From: UBA8437 sp003445035
Lineage (GTDB): Bacteria > Planctomycetota > Planctomycetia > Planctomycetales > Planctomycetaceae
DNA length: 41,489 nucleotides
Reading direction: 5' to 3'
NCBI GenBank assembly: GCA_937901285.1
Contig: CALCHI010000257.1
Coordinates: forward strand, 1 to 41,489
Under the pieces are notes generated by a model. That model did no database searches, was not told the DNA's origin, and was given only the letters and a program-made list of their open reading frames with translations. Below, piece after piece: positions 16,944 through 24,381 of the stretch. How positions within the stretch are numbered: position 1 is the stretch's first letter; each line of letters begins with the position of its first letter. The translations under genes were made by a program, and so were the position numbers.

Positions 16944-16972
16944 ATCTTCGCCTCTGGCCCGTCAGTTTTCAA
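16944..16972 (-). promoter_or_regulatory. possible recA promoter
   Basis: On the minus strand TTGAAA (16967-16972) and GAAGAT (16944-16949) are 17 bases apart; the -10 is weak. A palindrome GCCAG-T-CTGGC at 16974-16984 sits immediately upstream of the -35 and could be an operator. I do not recognise a textbook LexA box. Confidence 0.3.
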
Positions 16973-17019
16973 CGCCAGTCTGGCAAAAATCCGTGTCACA
17001 CCTCGAACTGGCTGTCGAC

Positions 17020-17583
17020 TCAGGTCGATCCGGTCTCCTTGGCCAGCAGCAGGCACAGGTAACTTCGACGTTCGCTCTGCTCGAGCCCCAACTTGTTGGC
17101 CAGGGCCAACAGGTGATCTCGTGCCGCCTGGTGAGAATCGGGATCGCTGATCGTCTCGAGCTCCACAAAGTTGCCAAGACCCTCGACCTGGTCGATCACC
17201 ACCTCGACAGAGATTCCCTGCCAGGAGAGCTCGAACGGTTTGCGTTGCTTGGCGACGACTCGCACAGGGTGAAACCCGAGTGATTCGAGAATTTCCGCAG
17301 CGATCTCGGCCGAATCGATCCCCGTTTCCAACTCGTGGCGTGTCTTGGCCACCTCGTCGATCAGGGGCCCCTTGTAGGTCAGTTGCACCCGATCCTCATC
17401 CTCACGGATTCGCAGAGCTTCATCTGTCCGGGCGAAGTCACGATCGGGATGGGCGTAATAGTGATCGTTTTGGTGCCGCGACGGCATCGGTCGGGCACCG
17501 ATTGTCTGTAGCCGGTCGGTGACTTGTTCGACTGTCGGCGCCCCGGGCAGCAGCGGAAACTTCAACTCGACTTCAATCGCCAT
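17020..17583 (-). CDS. CYTH-domain protein (class IV adenylate cyclase/triphosphatase-like)
   Basis: A 187-residue CYTH-fold protein. The family's N-terminal ExExK motif is present as EVELK (residues 4-8). Alternating charged strands follow that build the triphosphate-binding tunnel (ALRIREDEDRVQLTYKGP; RHELETGID; KQRKPFELSWQGISVEVVIDQVEGLGNFVELE). Family members hydrolyse inorganic or thiamine triphosphate, or cyclise ATP (CyaB), and the sequence alone does not say which. No sorting signal, so cytoplasmic. It overlaps the upstream DUF971 gene by 11 bases and its ribosome-binding site GAGG lies inside that gene, so translation is probably coupled. Confidence 0.88.
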   Translation of the reverse strand: MAIEVELKFPLLPGAPTVEQVTDRLQTIGARPMPSRHQNDHYYAHPDRDFARTDEALRIREDEDRVQLTYKGPLIDEVAKTRHELETGIDSAEIAAEILESLGFHPVRVVAKQRKPFELSWQGISVEVVIDQVEGLGNFVELETISDPDSHQAARDHLLALANKLGLEQSERRSYLCLLLAKETGST

Positions 17584-17905
17584 CTTCGGCCTCGTAGCGT
17601 TCGATTGCCGTCCCGATTTCGTGGAGGTACTCCCAGGTGAATAACCCGGTGTCGTGGGCGTCGTTCCAGGTGATCTTCAATGCGTAGCTGCCGCTGTAAT
17701 CGACGGCGGTGGGGTGGATGTCGTCGGGCACCGATTCGGCGTCGAGCACCCGTTCACCGGTCACTTCGCTGACGCACGAGGCACACGGACACAATTGCCG
17801 AAGTGCCCGAAAGGGGATCCGGTGTGACTGTCCGTCGGCCCATTCCAGTGACAGCACGTGATCATCGGTCAGGAACTGGATGCGAGTGGGTACGTCAATT
17901 GTCAC
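17573..17905 (-). CDS. small DUF971-domain protein
   Basis: A 110-residue stand-alone DUF971 protein (gamma-butyrobetaine hydroxylase N-terminal-like fold). The cysteine cluster CPCASC (Cys39, Cys41, Cys44), typical of the family, may bind a metal. The end carries the conserved GLFTWEYLHEIG. DUF971 occurs alone, at the N-terminus of 2-oxoglutarate dioxygenases and fused to Mrp/ApbC iron-sulfur carriers, so a role in metal or Fe-S handling is possible but unproven. It starts 3 bases after the cytochrome gene stop and overlaps the CYTH gene, placing it in the middle of an operon. Confidence 0.85.
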   Translation of the reverse strand: MTIDVPTRIQFLTDDHVLSLEWADGQSHRIPFRALRQLCPCASCVSEVTGERVLDAESVPDDIHPTAVDYSGSYALKITWNDAHDTGLFTWEYLHEIGTAIERYEAEDGD

Positions 17906-17908
17906 GTG

Positions 17909-19444
17909 TCAGTCTCGTCCGGGGTGTGTGATTCGGGGCCAGTAGGTGTCGAAGTTGAAGGTGGGACTGTTGTCGAGGTCGTGACAGGAGATGCAGATCT
18001 GGCGGCGGGCCTGTTCGAGTGTCACGCGGACCTCGGCCAGCGACATCTCGACCTGTCCGGCCTCAACCAGTTCCACGTGACGACTGCCCGGGCCGTGGCA
18101 GTTTTCGCATCCGTTGCCCAGCAGGTGAGACGAGGTTTGCCGGTCGACATAACCGCTCTTGAAAGGCAGAACCTTCTGAGGTTCCCAGCCGGTGACGTGG
18201 CAACTGAGACACTCGGCATCGAATGTGCGGGGCACCCAGTTGTGCTCCTGTCCGTCCCGGCCTGTTGACAGGCTCTCGAAGGCGTCCGCATGCGGAGTGT
18301 CCTGCCACTTGGACAGCGCCTTGGTGTGGCATTCGCCGCATCGAGCCGAGCCGAGGAACTTCCGGTTCCCACTGGTTGCGATCGGCAGCATCGAAGCGGC
18401 GATGTCGAGTTGTTCGAGTGTCTTCTGGTAGGTACGCATCGCCTCGGTCATCTTCGGGTGATCGGTGAATCGCCGGTTGTCGAGGTTGACGAGTTCGAAG
18501 CGGATTCGGGACGGCTGCGATTGACTGTTGATTCCGACGACTCCGGCGTATTTCCCCTTTTGGCCAACGGTGATCACGGTGGTGGTGCCGACCTGGCGAG
18601 GATTGTCTGTCAGCGGGTCCTCGGGACCTCCGGCACTGACGACCAGGTTCAGTCGAGGGAACTTTCGGGCGAGTTCGAGTGATGTTTCGACACTCGCGTG
18701 TGAGAGCAACACCAGGATCGTGGCTCCATCCCGGGCCAGAGAATCGAGCACACCCGGCAACACCTCCTCGGGTGGTCGAATGGTCACGTCCCCGAGGACA
18801 CCGGCGGCTTCGAGTTGTCCGCCCAGCCGGGGGTCCAGGATTGCGGTGACTCCGATGGTGTGGTCGCCGGAAGTGATCAGACGGCTGGCGAGCGGCGCGC
18901 CGGGCAGGTCGTCGCTGTCGAACAGCCGAAGGTTGGCCGCCAGCAGATGTGGACGGGTTGGCCCAGCCGAAGAATCCGGCGAATCACTGTCCTCGGTTTG
19001 TCCCTGTGAGAGCAGGAAGTCGGCTCCCAGTGCCAGGTCTTCGGGTCCGACCCCCACCACCGAGTAGGACATCTCACCCAACGCGGCGAGCATCGTCTGG
19101 TATTTCAGCCGGCTCTGCTCGCGACGTCGCTGAACCAGCCCGCCCAGATCAAAGGCGACCGGCCGGAAGCCTCTTCGATCCATTTGCCGCAGCAGGTCCG
19201 CGCGACGCGAAAACCCTCCCGATTGGGTCTCCGAACATCCACACGGTTCGAGGTAACCGTGTTGCTGTCCCGAGAAGACCAGTGTCAGATCATCGGGAGA
19301 CCAGTTTTCGAGTAATGGATCGGCGGAATCCAGGGGCGGATCGCCTGCGGGGTCTGGTCCGGGCTTGTCGATCGGCCAGAACCATCCCGCCAGGATGGCG
19401 GAGACTGCCAGAGTGACCAAAAGCGGTGTGGCCCAGCGTGGCAT
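17909..19444 (-). CDS. UshA/SoxB-like (degenerate) phosphoesterase domain fused to a tetraheme cytochrome c
   Basis: A 511-residue protein with one N-terminal membrane anchor or signal segment (about 7-24). Residues 52-310 resemble the 5'-nucleotidase (UshA/SoxB) metallophosphatase fold, including HGYLEPCGCSETQSGGFSRRADLL. The metal ligands look lost: the usual DxH reads QQH (60-62), GNHE reads GPED (133-136), and the late GGHxH region reads AGGPED. Residues 360-490 carry four haem-binding sites: CGECH 369-373, CLSCH 412-416, CENCH 446-450, CISCH 484-488. The protein should be periplasmic or membrane-anchored and redox-active. ATG 19444 is preferred over TTG 19465; neither has a good ribosome-binding site. 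DUF971 follows after 3 bases and a DUF1573 gene precedes it. Confidence 0.85.
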   Translation of the reverse strand: MPRWATPLLVTLAVSAILAGWFWPIDKPGPDPAGDPPLDSADPLLENWSPDDLTLVFSGQQHGYLEPCGCSETQSGGFSRRADLLRQMDRRGFRPVAFDLGGLVQRRREQSRLKYQTMLAALGEMSYSVVGVGPEDLALGADFLLSQGQTEDSDSPDSSAGPTRPHLLAANLRLFDSDDLPGAPLASRLITSGDHTIGVTAILDPRLGGQLEAAGVLGDVTIRPPEEVLPGVLDSLARDGATILVLLSHASVETSLELARKFPRLNLVVSAGGPEDPLTDNPRQVGTTTVITVGQKGKYAGVVGINSQSQPSRIRFELVNLDNRRFTDHPKMTEAMRTYQKTLEQLDIAASMLPIATSGNRKFLGSARCGECHTKALSKWQDTPHADAFESLSTGRDGQEHNWVPRTFDAECLSCHVTGWEPQKVLPFKSGYVDRQTSSHLLGNGCENCHGPGSRHVELVEAGQVEMSLAEVRVTLEQARRQICISCHDLDNSPTFNFDTYWPRITHPGRD

Positions 19445-19492
19445 GATCGGACGGTCAAAGAACAAGGAACCGGGAGGAGCCGCTGGGGAGAG

Positions 19493-20734
19493 TTACCGCG
19501 AGACGAATCCGATGAAAAATCGCATCAACCGCTTCTTCTCACCGTCGAACTCGATTATCACTTCGCCCTTCTGGCGATTGATCAGCGCGACAGGAGGTTC
19601 GCCCTTGGGAATGGTCAAGGTCATCCAGTAGCGCCGATTTTTCTTGGCGGGGAAGTCGAGGTCACGTTCCAATTCGACGGAAATGAATTTGGGACGGGTG
19701 GCGCGGACCCGGATCTTGCCATCACCGGAGACGTCCTTGACCAGCATGGGAATCCGGACGGACTTGCCCTTGGCAGCCGAGAAGGTTCCCAGCCTCAACA
19801 GCAACCGATCGCTGTTCCACTCCGCACCTGTCGCTTTCATGAACTCGAGCAGCCCCGAGCGGCTGCCCGTGAGGTGGAAGCTGATCGTGTGGTCCTCGGC
19901 GAGGTCGGTGTGGAAGGTGAGAGTTTCACGAAACGGGCCGTCGGCGAGTTTGGTGGCGTCGACGGTGGCAGTGATCTTGTAGCCGGACTTGGGCAGTGGA
20001 CGGTTGTTGCCCGCCTTCAACTTCGCGGTCACCTTGGCGATTTTCTCCTTGTCGTCGGGAGCGGCACTGGCAGCTGCGGCCAGGGCTTCGAGTTCTTCCC
20101 CGTTCATTGGCCGGCTCTTGAAGACGAGCTTTCCGGTGGGATTCTCGATTCTCAGCAACTTGAACTGTTCGGCAATCTCGCTGTGCAGAGTCAACTCGAC
20201 ATCGACGGTGGCGTTGGTGCCGATTTGTCCCACCGACCAGTTCTCCGAGGGCTTGATCACGGCCCGGCGTCCGATCACTCCCTTGATCAGCAGGGGGATC
20301 GTGACGTGTTCGGGGTCATTGGTCCGGATTCTTGCCGAGTGTGCGAAGCCAATCGCCGATTTCTTGACCCCCCACGCCACGGTGACTTCCACCGTTTCAC
20401 CGGGAGGGATCACGTCACGGGAAAGCTTGCCCACCGTGCACTCACACGTGTTGGCTCCCTTGTAGTTGGCGGCCAGTTGCAGCGGGGCTTGGCCCTCGTT
20501 GCGAATGATGAAGATGTGTTCGGATTCCTGCCCCTGCTCCATGATCCCGAAGTCGTATTCGCCACCACCGACCAGTACGGCATTGGGATGTGGACCGTTT
20601 CTGGAGGGCGTCGGCAACGAGGACTGGTCGTCGGGACGGACGGTGACGGTCGTTGCTTCACGCCAGGACTTGGCTGCGTAAAACAACCCTCCTGTGGCGG
20701 CGAGGAAGGTCAGGATGACAGCGGCGATGCGCAT
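19493..20734 (-). CDS. DUF1573 domain envelope protein
   Basis: A 413-residue protein with an N-terminal signal/anchor (MRIAAVILTFLAATGGLFYAA). A DUF1573 domain follows at about residues 58-150: YDFGIMEQGQESEHIFIIRNEG, then ANTCECTVGKLSRDVIPPGE with the typical Cys-x-Cys. The remainder is beta-rich and looks like two further immunoglobulin-like modules. DUF1573 proteins are exported, ASPM/SPD-2/Hydin-like beta-sandwiches of unknown function, common in Planctomycetes and Bacteroidetes. An AGAGG ribosome-binding site precedes ATG 20734. A well-formed promoter lies about 150 bases upstream. It is the first gene of a likely four-gene operon with the cytochrome, DUF971 and CYTH genes. Confidence 0.85.
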   Translation of the reverse strand: MRIAAVILTFLAATGGLFYAAKSWREATTVTVRPDDQSSLPTPSRNGPHPNAVLVGGGEYDFGIMEQGQESEHIFIIRNEGQAPLQLAANYKGANTCECTVGKLSRDVIPPGETVEVTVAWGVKKSAIGFAHSARIRTNDPEHVTIPLLIKGVIGRRAVIKPSENWSVGQIGTNATVDVELTLHSEIAEQFKLLRIENPTGKLVFKSRPMNGEELEALAAAASAAPDDKEKIAKVTAKLKAGNNRPLPKSGYKITATVDATKLADGPFRETLTFHTDLAEDHTISFHLTGSRSGLLEFMKATGAEWNSDRLLLRLGTFSAAKGKSVRIPMLVKDVSGDGKIRVRATRPKFISVELERDLDFPAKKNRRYWMTLTIPKGEPPVALINRQKGEVIIEFDGEKKRLMRFFIGFVSR

Positions 20735-20882
20735 GAGAACCTCTGGAAAAGGTGCCGATCGAGCGGGTGCGCGGGACCGTTTCCCCGCCTTCCATCGAAT
20801 CGACCAGATGAACCGCGAGAGTCAGGACAAAGTCTATTGTTTTCGGTTGCCTCGTGATGACCTTCGCCCGGGCCAGACTGCC

Positions 20883-20912
20883 ATTCTAGGTCGGAGATTT
20901 CGGGTCGGTCAA
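20883..20912 (-). promoter_or_regulatory. promoter of the DUF1573-cytochrome-DUF971-CYTH operon
   Basis: On the minus strand TTGACC (20907-20912) and TAGAAT (20883-20888), each five of six matches, are separated by 18 bases. The start would be near 20876, giving a leader of about 140 bases. The -35 overlaps the stop codon of the upstream polymerase/ligase gene, so the operon is probably independent of it. The remainder of the gap (20735-20882) shows no gene. Confidence 0.6.
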
Positions 20913-23209
20913 TTGCGGCCTTGGGGCAAGCTCCCTTCCTCGGCTGCCGCCTGCACCAGTGACTGCATTTGTTCGAGTCGTTCCCGGCTCAGCAGTTTGT
21001 CGACGTGACCCCGCGACTGAAGCAATTGGTGTAATCGGATGGTCTGCCGGGCCTCCCGGGCTGCACGAGAGGCCTGGCCGGTTTCGGCCAGTGTTTCGGC
21101 CAGCCAGGCGTGCAAACGAGGGTTGCTCGGATAGCGGTCAACGGCTGCTGTGCCCCAGTGGATCAACTCTTCCCGTGCAACATCATCATCGCGATGGCGT
21201 TGCCACTTCAGTCGCACAGCCCGAGCCCGGTCGTGAGCGGAAACCCAGTTGTGGGGATCACGAAGACTGGTTTCGGTGGCGGCACGGATGGCCTGTTCGA
21301 AAACCTCGTCGGAGACCGGGTTTCTGGTGGCGTGTTCGATCCTGAGCCGGGCCAATTTTCGCGAGGGGGCCGGGTCAAGTCGATCGGCCCGCTGTGCGTC
21401 GTGGAGCAGCCGGGCCGCTTCGCCCGGACGATCTCGCAACAGCAGGGCGTTGTCGGCTTGCTGGTCGGCGACCGAACTCTGGAAGACCGGGTTCACGGCA
21501 AAAAGCGTCACGAGCATCAACAGCACTCCACAGCCCACCACCGCGAGTCGGGCTGGCCCCAGCGAGGGAGCCGAGGCGAAGACGTGGCCGCGGTTGGGCC
21601 ATGGTCGCCAACCGATCACCAGCAGCAACACAAGTTGCATCAACGCCGGTCGACTGAACCCGCCGGCTCCCAGCAGATGGACCAGCAATGCGACCAGTGC
21701 GGCCAGGGTCGCCCGTCGTTGAATCGACCGATCGGGTCGCACGGCAGGCAGGCACGTCCAGAACACGATGAAGCCCCCCGCCACACAGGCCAGTCGCGTG
21801 TCGAGGCCACCTTCCAGCAGCCAGCCCGGTGCCATTGCCAGTGCGAACCCGAAGACACCGCCGAGGGCGATTATCCCGGTCGGGGCACCCCGGTCCCCCT
21901 GCTCACCGACGGTCTCAGACGATGCGGTGTCGTCTTGGTGGCGACCCGCCAGGAGCAGGACGACACATGCGATCAGTCCGGCCAGCCCGATCAGCCCGGA
22001 GGTGGCGGTGGCTTCGAGGAGAAAATTGTGCGGGTCGGCGATCTCTTCGCTCGACTCCTCGAACTTGTGTGCCAGGTAGTGTTGGCGGAAGTTTCCCGGG
22101 CCGGTGCCCATCAAGGGGCGGTCGGCGATCACTCCCAGGGTGCCCCGCCAGTATTCGAACCTGTAGGAGAGCGACTTGGGGGCTTCGGTGAAGACCTCAC
22201 GGTCAATCCCTCCGGTCCAGAAGGCGACCACCACCAGCAGTACCGGGACGGAGGCTCCCAGGGCCACGCGACCGGGACGTTCCTTAATCCATCCGAGCAC
22301 CTGTCCCCCCGCCAGGAGTACGCCACCGGCCGCGAAGCCTGCCCATGCGGTCCGGCTCTTGGTCAACAGCAGGCAGTAGGAGATCAGCAGGAATCCGGCC
22401 ACGAGGAAAATTGCGGCCGTCGACAATCGGCCGAAGAATCCTTTCCGGTCCGTCTCGGGCCCGTCGGAGTGTCTCCAGGCCGACAACAGGCCCAGGCCGT
22501 AGATCAGCAGAGGGGCCAGGAGACCGCCGAGCGAATTGGCGAGGGCGAATAGGGCGTATGGTTCGCGACTGTCGCGGAGACGGCGTTCCCAGAGTTGCCG
22601 GGCGGGTCCCTCGAGCGGAACCCCGGCGGCGGCCAGTTCGGCCCTCAATCGACGCGCGGTGGAGATGTCTCGAGATCGGACAGCCGTGTCGAGTTCATCC
22701 TGGAGTGTCTTGAACGATTCGATGGCTCGGCGATAGCCGACATGGTGCTGCCAGATGCCCAGGACCGACAGGGACACCGCGACGGCCAGAGTGACACGAG
22801 CCAGGGCCTGGAAGTCGGTGGGTTTGGAGAACCATCTTCTGAGCAGGACGAAGGCCAGCAGCAGTGAGATCCACTCACACGCCATGTTGGCGGCGGCCCG
22901 TCCGTTGCCATCTCCAGTGGCAATCAGCCAGGCCGCCGAAACGACCTGTGGAGTCACCAGCAGGGTGACCGCGAGATCGATGCGGTCGAATCGCAGGGGG
23001 GAGAGTGGCCATCGTCTCAGCCGCGACAGGCTCCAGGTCATTGCCAGCAGAAGCCAACCGGTGACCAGCCACAGCGTGGCCCCTGAGGCGGTCGATTCGG
23101 CCGGCATCAGCCAGCGAGCCACCAGCAGGCCGACCGCGATTCCCAGCCAGGCCGGTGACTGTTCCGGGGCGACGTCGGATGCCACGGCCGGGCGGGACCT
23201 TTCAGGCAT
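20909..23209 (-). CDS. O-antigen ligase/polymerase-like (Wzy/WaaL) membrane protein with C-terminal TPR-like domain
   Basis: A 766-residue protein. The first ~570 residues hold many membrane segments. The Wzy_C core is recognisable: SRTAWAGFAAGGVLL followed by MGTGPGNFRQHYLAHKF, a DPHNFLLEATATSGLIGLAGL segment and further helices. The last ~180 residues are soluble and helical (AARLLHDAQRADRLDP; RYPSNPRLHAWLAETLAETGQ), resembling TPRs. Proteins of this type polymerise or ligate lipid-linked glycans at the periplasmic face of the membrane. The start at 23209 overlaps the stop of the upstream WecA-like gene by 8 bases, so translation is coupled. Substrate and polymerase-versus-ligase role cannot be told. 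Confidence 0.85.
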   Translation of the reverse strand: MPERSRPAVASDVAPEQSPAWLGIAVGLLVARWLMPAESTASGATLWLVTGWLLLAMTWSLSRLRRWPLSPLRFDRIDLAVTLLVTPQVVSAAWLIATGDGNGRAAANMACEWISLLLAFVLLRRWFSKPTDFQALARVTLAVAVSLSVLGIWQHHVGYRRAIESFKTLQDELDTAVRSRDISTARRLRAELAAAGVPLEGPARQLWERRLRDSREPYALFALANSLGGLLAPLLIYGLGLLSAWRHSDGPETDRKGFFGRLSTAAIFLVAGFLLISYCLLLTKSRTAWAGFAAGGVLLAGGQVLGWIKERPGRVALGASVPVLLVVVAFWTGGIDREVFTEAPKSLSYRFEYWRGTLGVIADRPLMGTGPGNFRQHYLAHKFEESSEEIADPHNFLLEATATSGLIGLAGLIACVVLLLAGRHQDDTASSETVGEQGDRGAPTGIIALGGVFGFALAMAPGWLLEGGLDTRLACVAGGFIVFWTCLPAVRPDRSIQRRATLAALVALLVHLLGAGGFSRPALMQLVLLLVIGWRPWPNRGHVFASAPSLGPARLAVVGCGVLLMLVTLFAVNPVFQSSVADQQADNALLLRDRPGEAARLLHDAQRADRLDPAPSRKLARLRIEHATRNPVSDEVFEQAIRAATETSLRDPHNWVSAHDRARAVRLKWQRHRDDDVAREELIHWGTAAVDRYPSNPRLHAWLAETLAETGQASRAAREARQTIRLHQLLQSRGHVDKLLSRERLEQMQSLVQAAAEEGSLPQGRN

Positions 23210-24374
23210 CCTGGCCCCCGCCGTCTTCGGGTTCGTCGGGGATCGGGTCGGAGGGCCGGTCGGCCTGGACCCTGCGGCCGACGGTTTCGAGAATCGCGAC
23301 CAGGCCCAGCACACAGGCGATCAATGCCAGGATCATCAGGGCCGCCATCCAGTCGGAGACCTGGTACAGCAGCACCCCCCCCAGCCCGGTCATCAGTGTC
23401 GCCAAGTGAATCACCAGGACCGCATTTCGTCGACTGAATCCCAGGTCGACCAGCCGGTGGGAAAAGTGGTTCTTGTCGGGCTGGAACGGACTCTGGCCAC
23501 GTTTCAGCCGGATCAGCATCACGCTGGTGAAGTCATAAAGCGGGATGGCCAGGACGAACAGAGGGGCCAGGATCACGTGTCGGCCTGTTGAGCCGGTTCC
23601 GGACTCGTAGAAGGTCCCGACGACGGTCAGTGTCGCCAACAACAGGCCAATGAAATAACTGCCGGCGTCTCCCAGGAAGATCTTGGCTGGAGGCCAGTTG
23701 TGGAAGAGGAACCCCGCAAGAGCTCCGGCAAGAACCAGCAGAACACCGGCGACCAGCCAGTGGGGCCTGGGAGTCCCGGTCAGCAGCACGATGGCGAACA
23801 GGGACGCCGAGATCAGGGCGATGCCCGGCGAGAGCCCGTCCATGTTGTCGAGAAAGTTGAAGGCGTTGACCAGGACCAGGATCCACAGCACGGTTGCCAG
23901 GCCGCCGACCAGCGGGCTGGGCACAAACAGTGTCCCGCGGACGCCGCCGAACACCAGGCCCGCTGCGACCAGTCCCTGGACGGCCAGTCGTGGCCCCCAC
24001 GGCAAGTTTCGGAAATCGTCGATCAGGCCGACAATCGCCAGGAGCGTGGCTCCTCCCAGGATTCCCCACAGCAAGCCCAGGCGTGAGTGGAGTCCCGCGA
24101 GGTCCAGTTCCGTGGCGACGGCCGCCGGCAGCAGGTCATCCAGCGACAGTCCCGGGACCAGGTTGCAGGCGATCAGCGACACCGCCGCCAGCGGAGTGAC
24201 AACCGAGAACCACACGGCGATGCCGCCACCCATCGGTGTGACCGTCTCGTGGACTTTCCGCGGACCGGGCCGATCGACCAGGCCCCAGGCCGGGGCCCAC
24301 CGTCGGAGCAGGCCGGTTGCCGTGACCGACAGCAGCATCGGCGGGACCACACAGGCCAGGACGAATGACAGCAT
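23202..24374 (-). CDS. WecA/TagO-type undecaprenyl-phosphate sugar-1-phosphate transferase
   Basis: A 390-residue polytopic membrane enzyme of the MraY/WecA (PNPT) family. It moves an N-acetylhexosamine-1-phosphate from its UDP donor onto undecaprenyl phosphate, the first step of a surface glycan. Family motifs: DRPGPRKVHETVTPMGGG (34-51), GLIDDFRNLPWGPRL with Asp119/Asp120, NAFNFLDNMDGLSPGIA from 170, FLGDAGSYFIG near 235, and the C-terminal PFQPDKNHFSHRLVDLG. The last histidine-rich motif favours the WecA/TagO/WbpL branch over MraY. It starts 7 bases after the sulfatase stop and overlaps the polymerase/ligase gene. Confidence 0.9.
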   Translation of the reverse strand: MLSFVLACVVPPMLLSVTATGLLRRWAPAWGLVDRPGPRKVHETVTPMGGGIAVWFSVVTPLAAVSLIACNLVPGLSLDDLLPAAVATELDLAGLHSRLGLLWGILGGATLLAIVGLIDDFRNLPWGPRLAVQGLVAAGLVFGGVRGTLFVPSPLVGGLATVLWILVLVNAFNFLDNMDGLSPGIALISASLFAIVLLTGTPRPHWLVAGVLLVLAGALAGFLFHNWPPAKIFLGDAGSYFIGLLLATLTVVGTFYESGTGSTGRHVILAPLFVLAIPLYDFTSVMLIRLKRGQSPFQPDKNHFSHRLVDLGFSRRNAVLVIHLATLMTGLGGVLLYQVSDWMAALMILALIACVLGLVAILETVGRRVQADRPSDPIPDEPEDGGGQDA

Positions 24375-24381
24375 ACTCCGC

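Noticed and set aside
16850..17056. 69-residue N-terminal extension of RecA
   Set aside because: The family start MAKTKTRKK at 16849 has a ribosome-binding site, and the extension covers the candidate promoter.
21110..22552. 480-codon open frame on the plus strand
   Set aside because: Antisense to the Wzy/WaaL-like gene; strongly Gln-, Gly- and His-rich with no domain.
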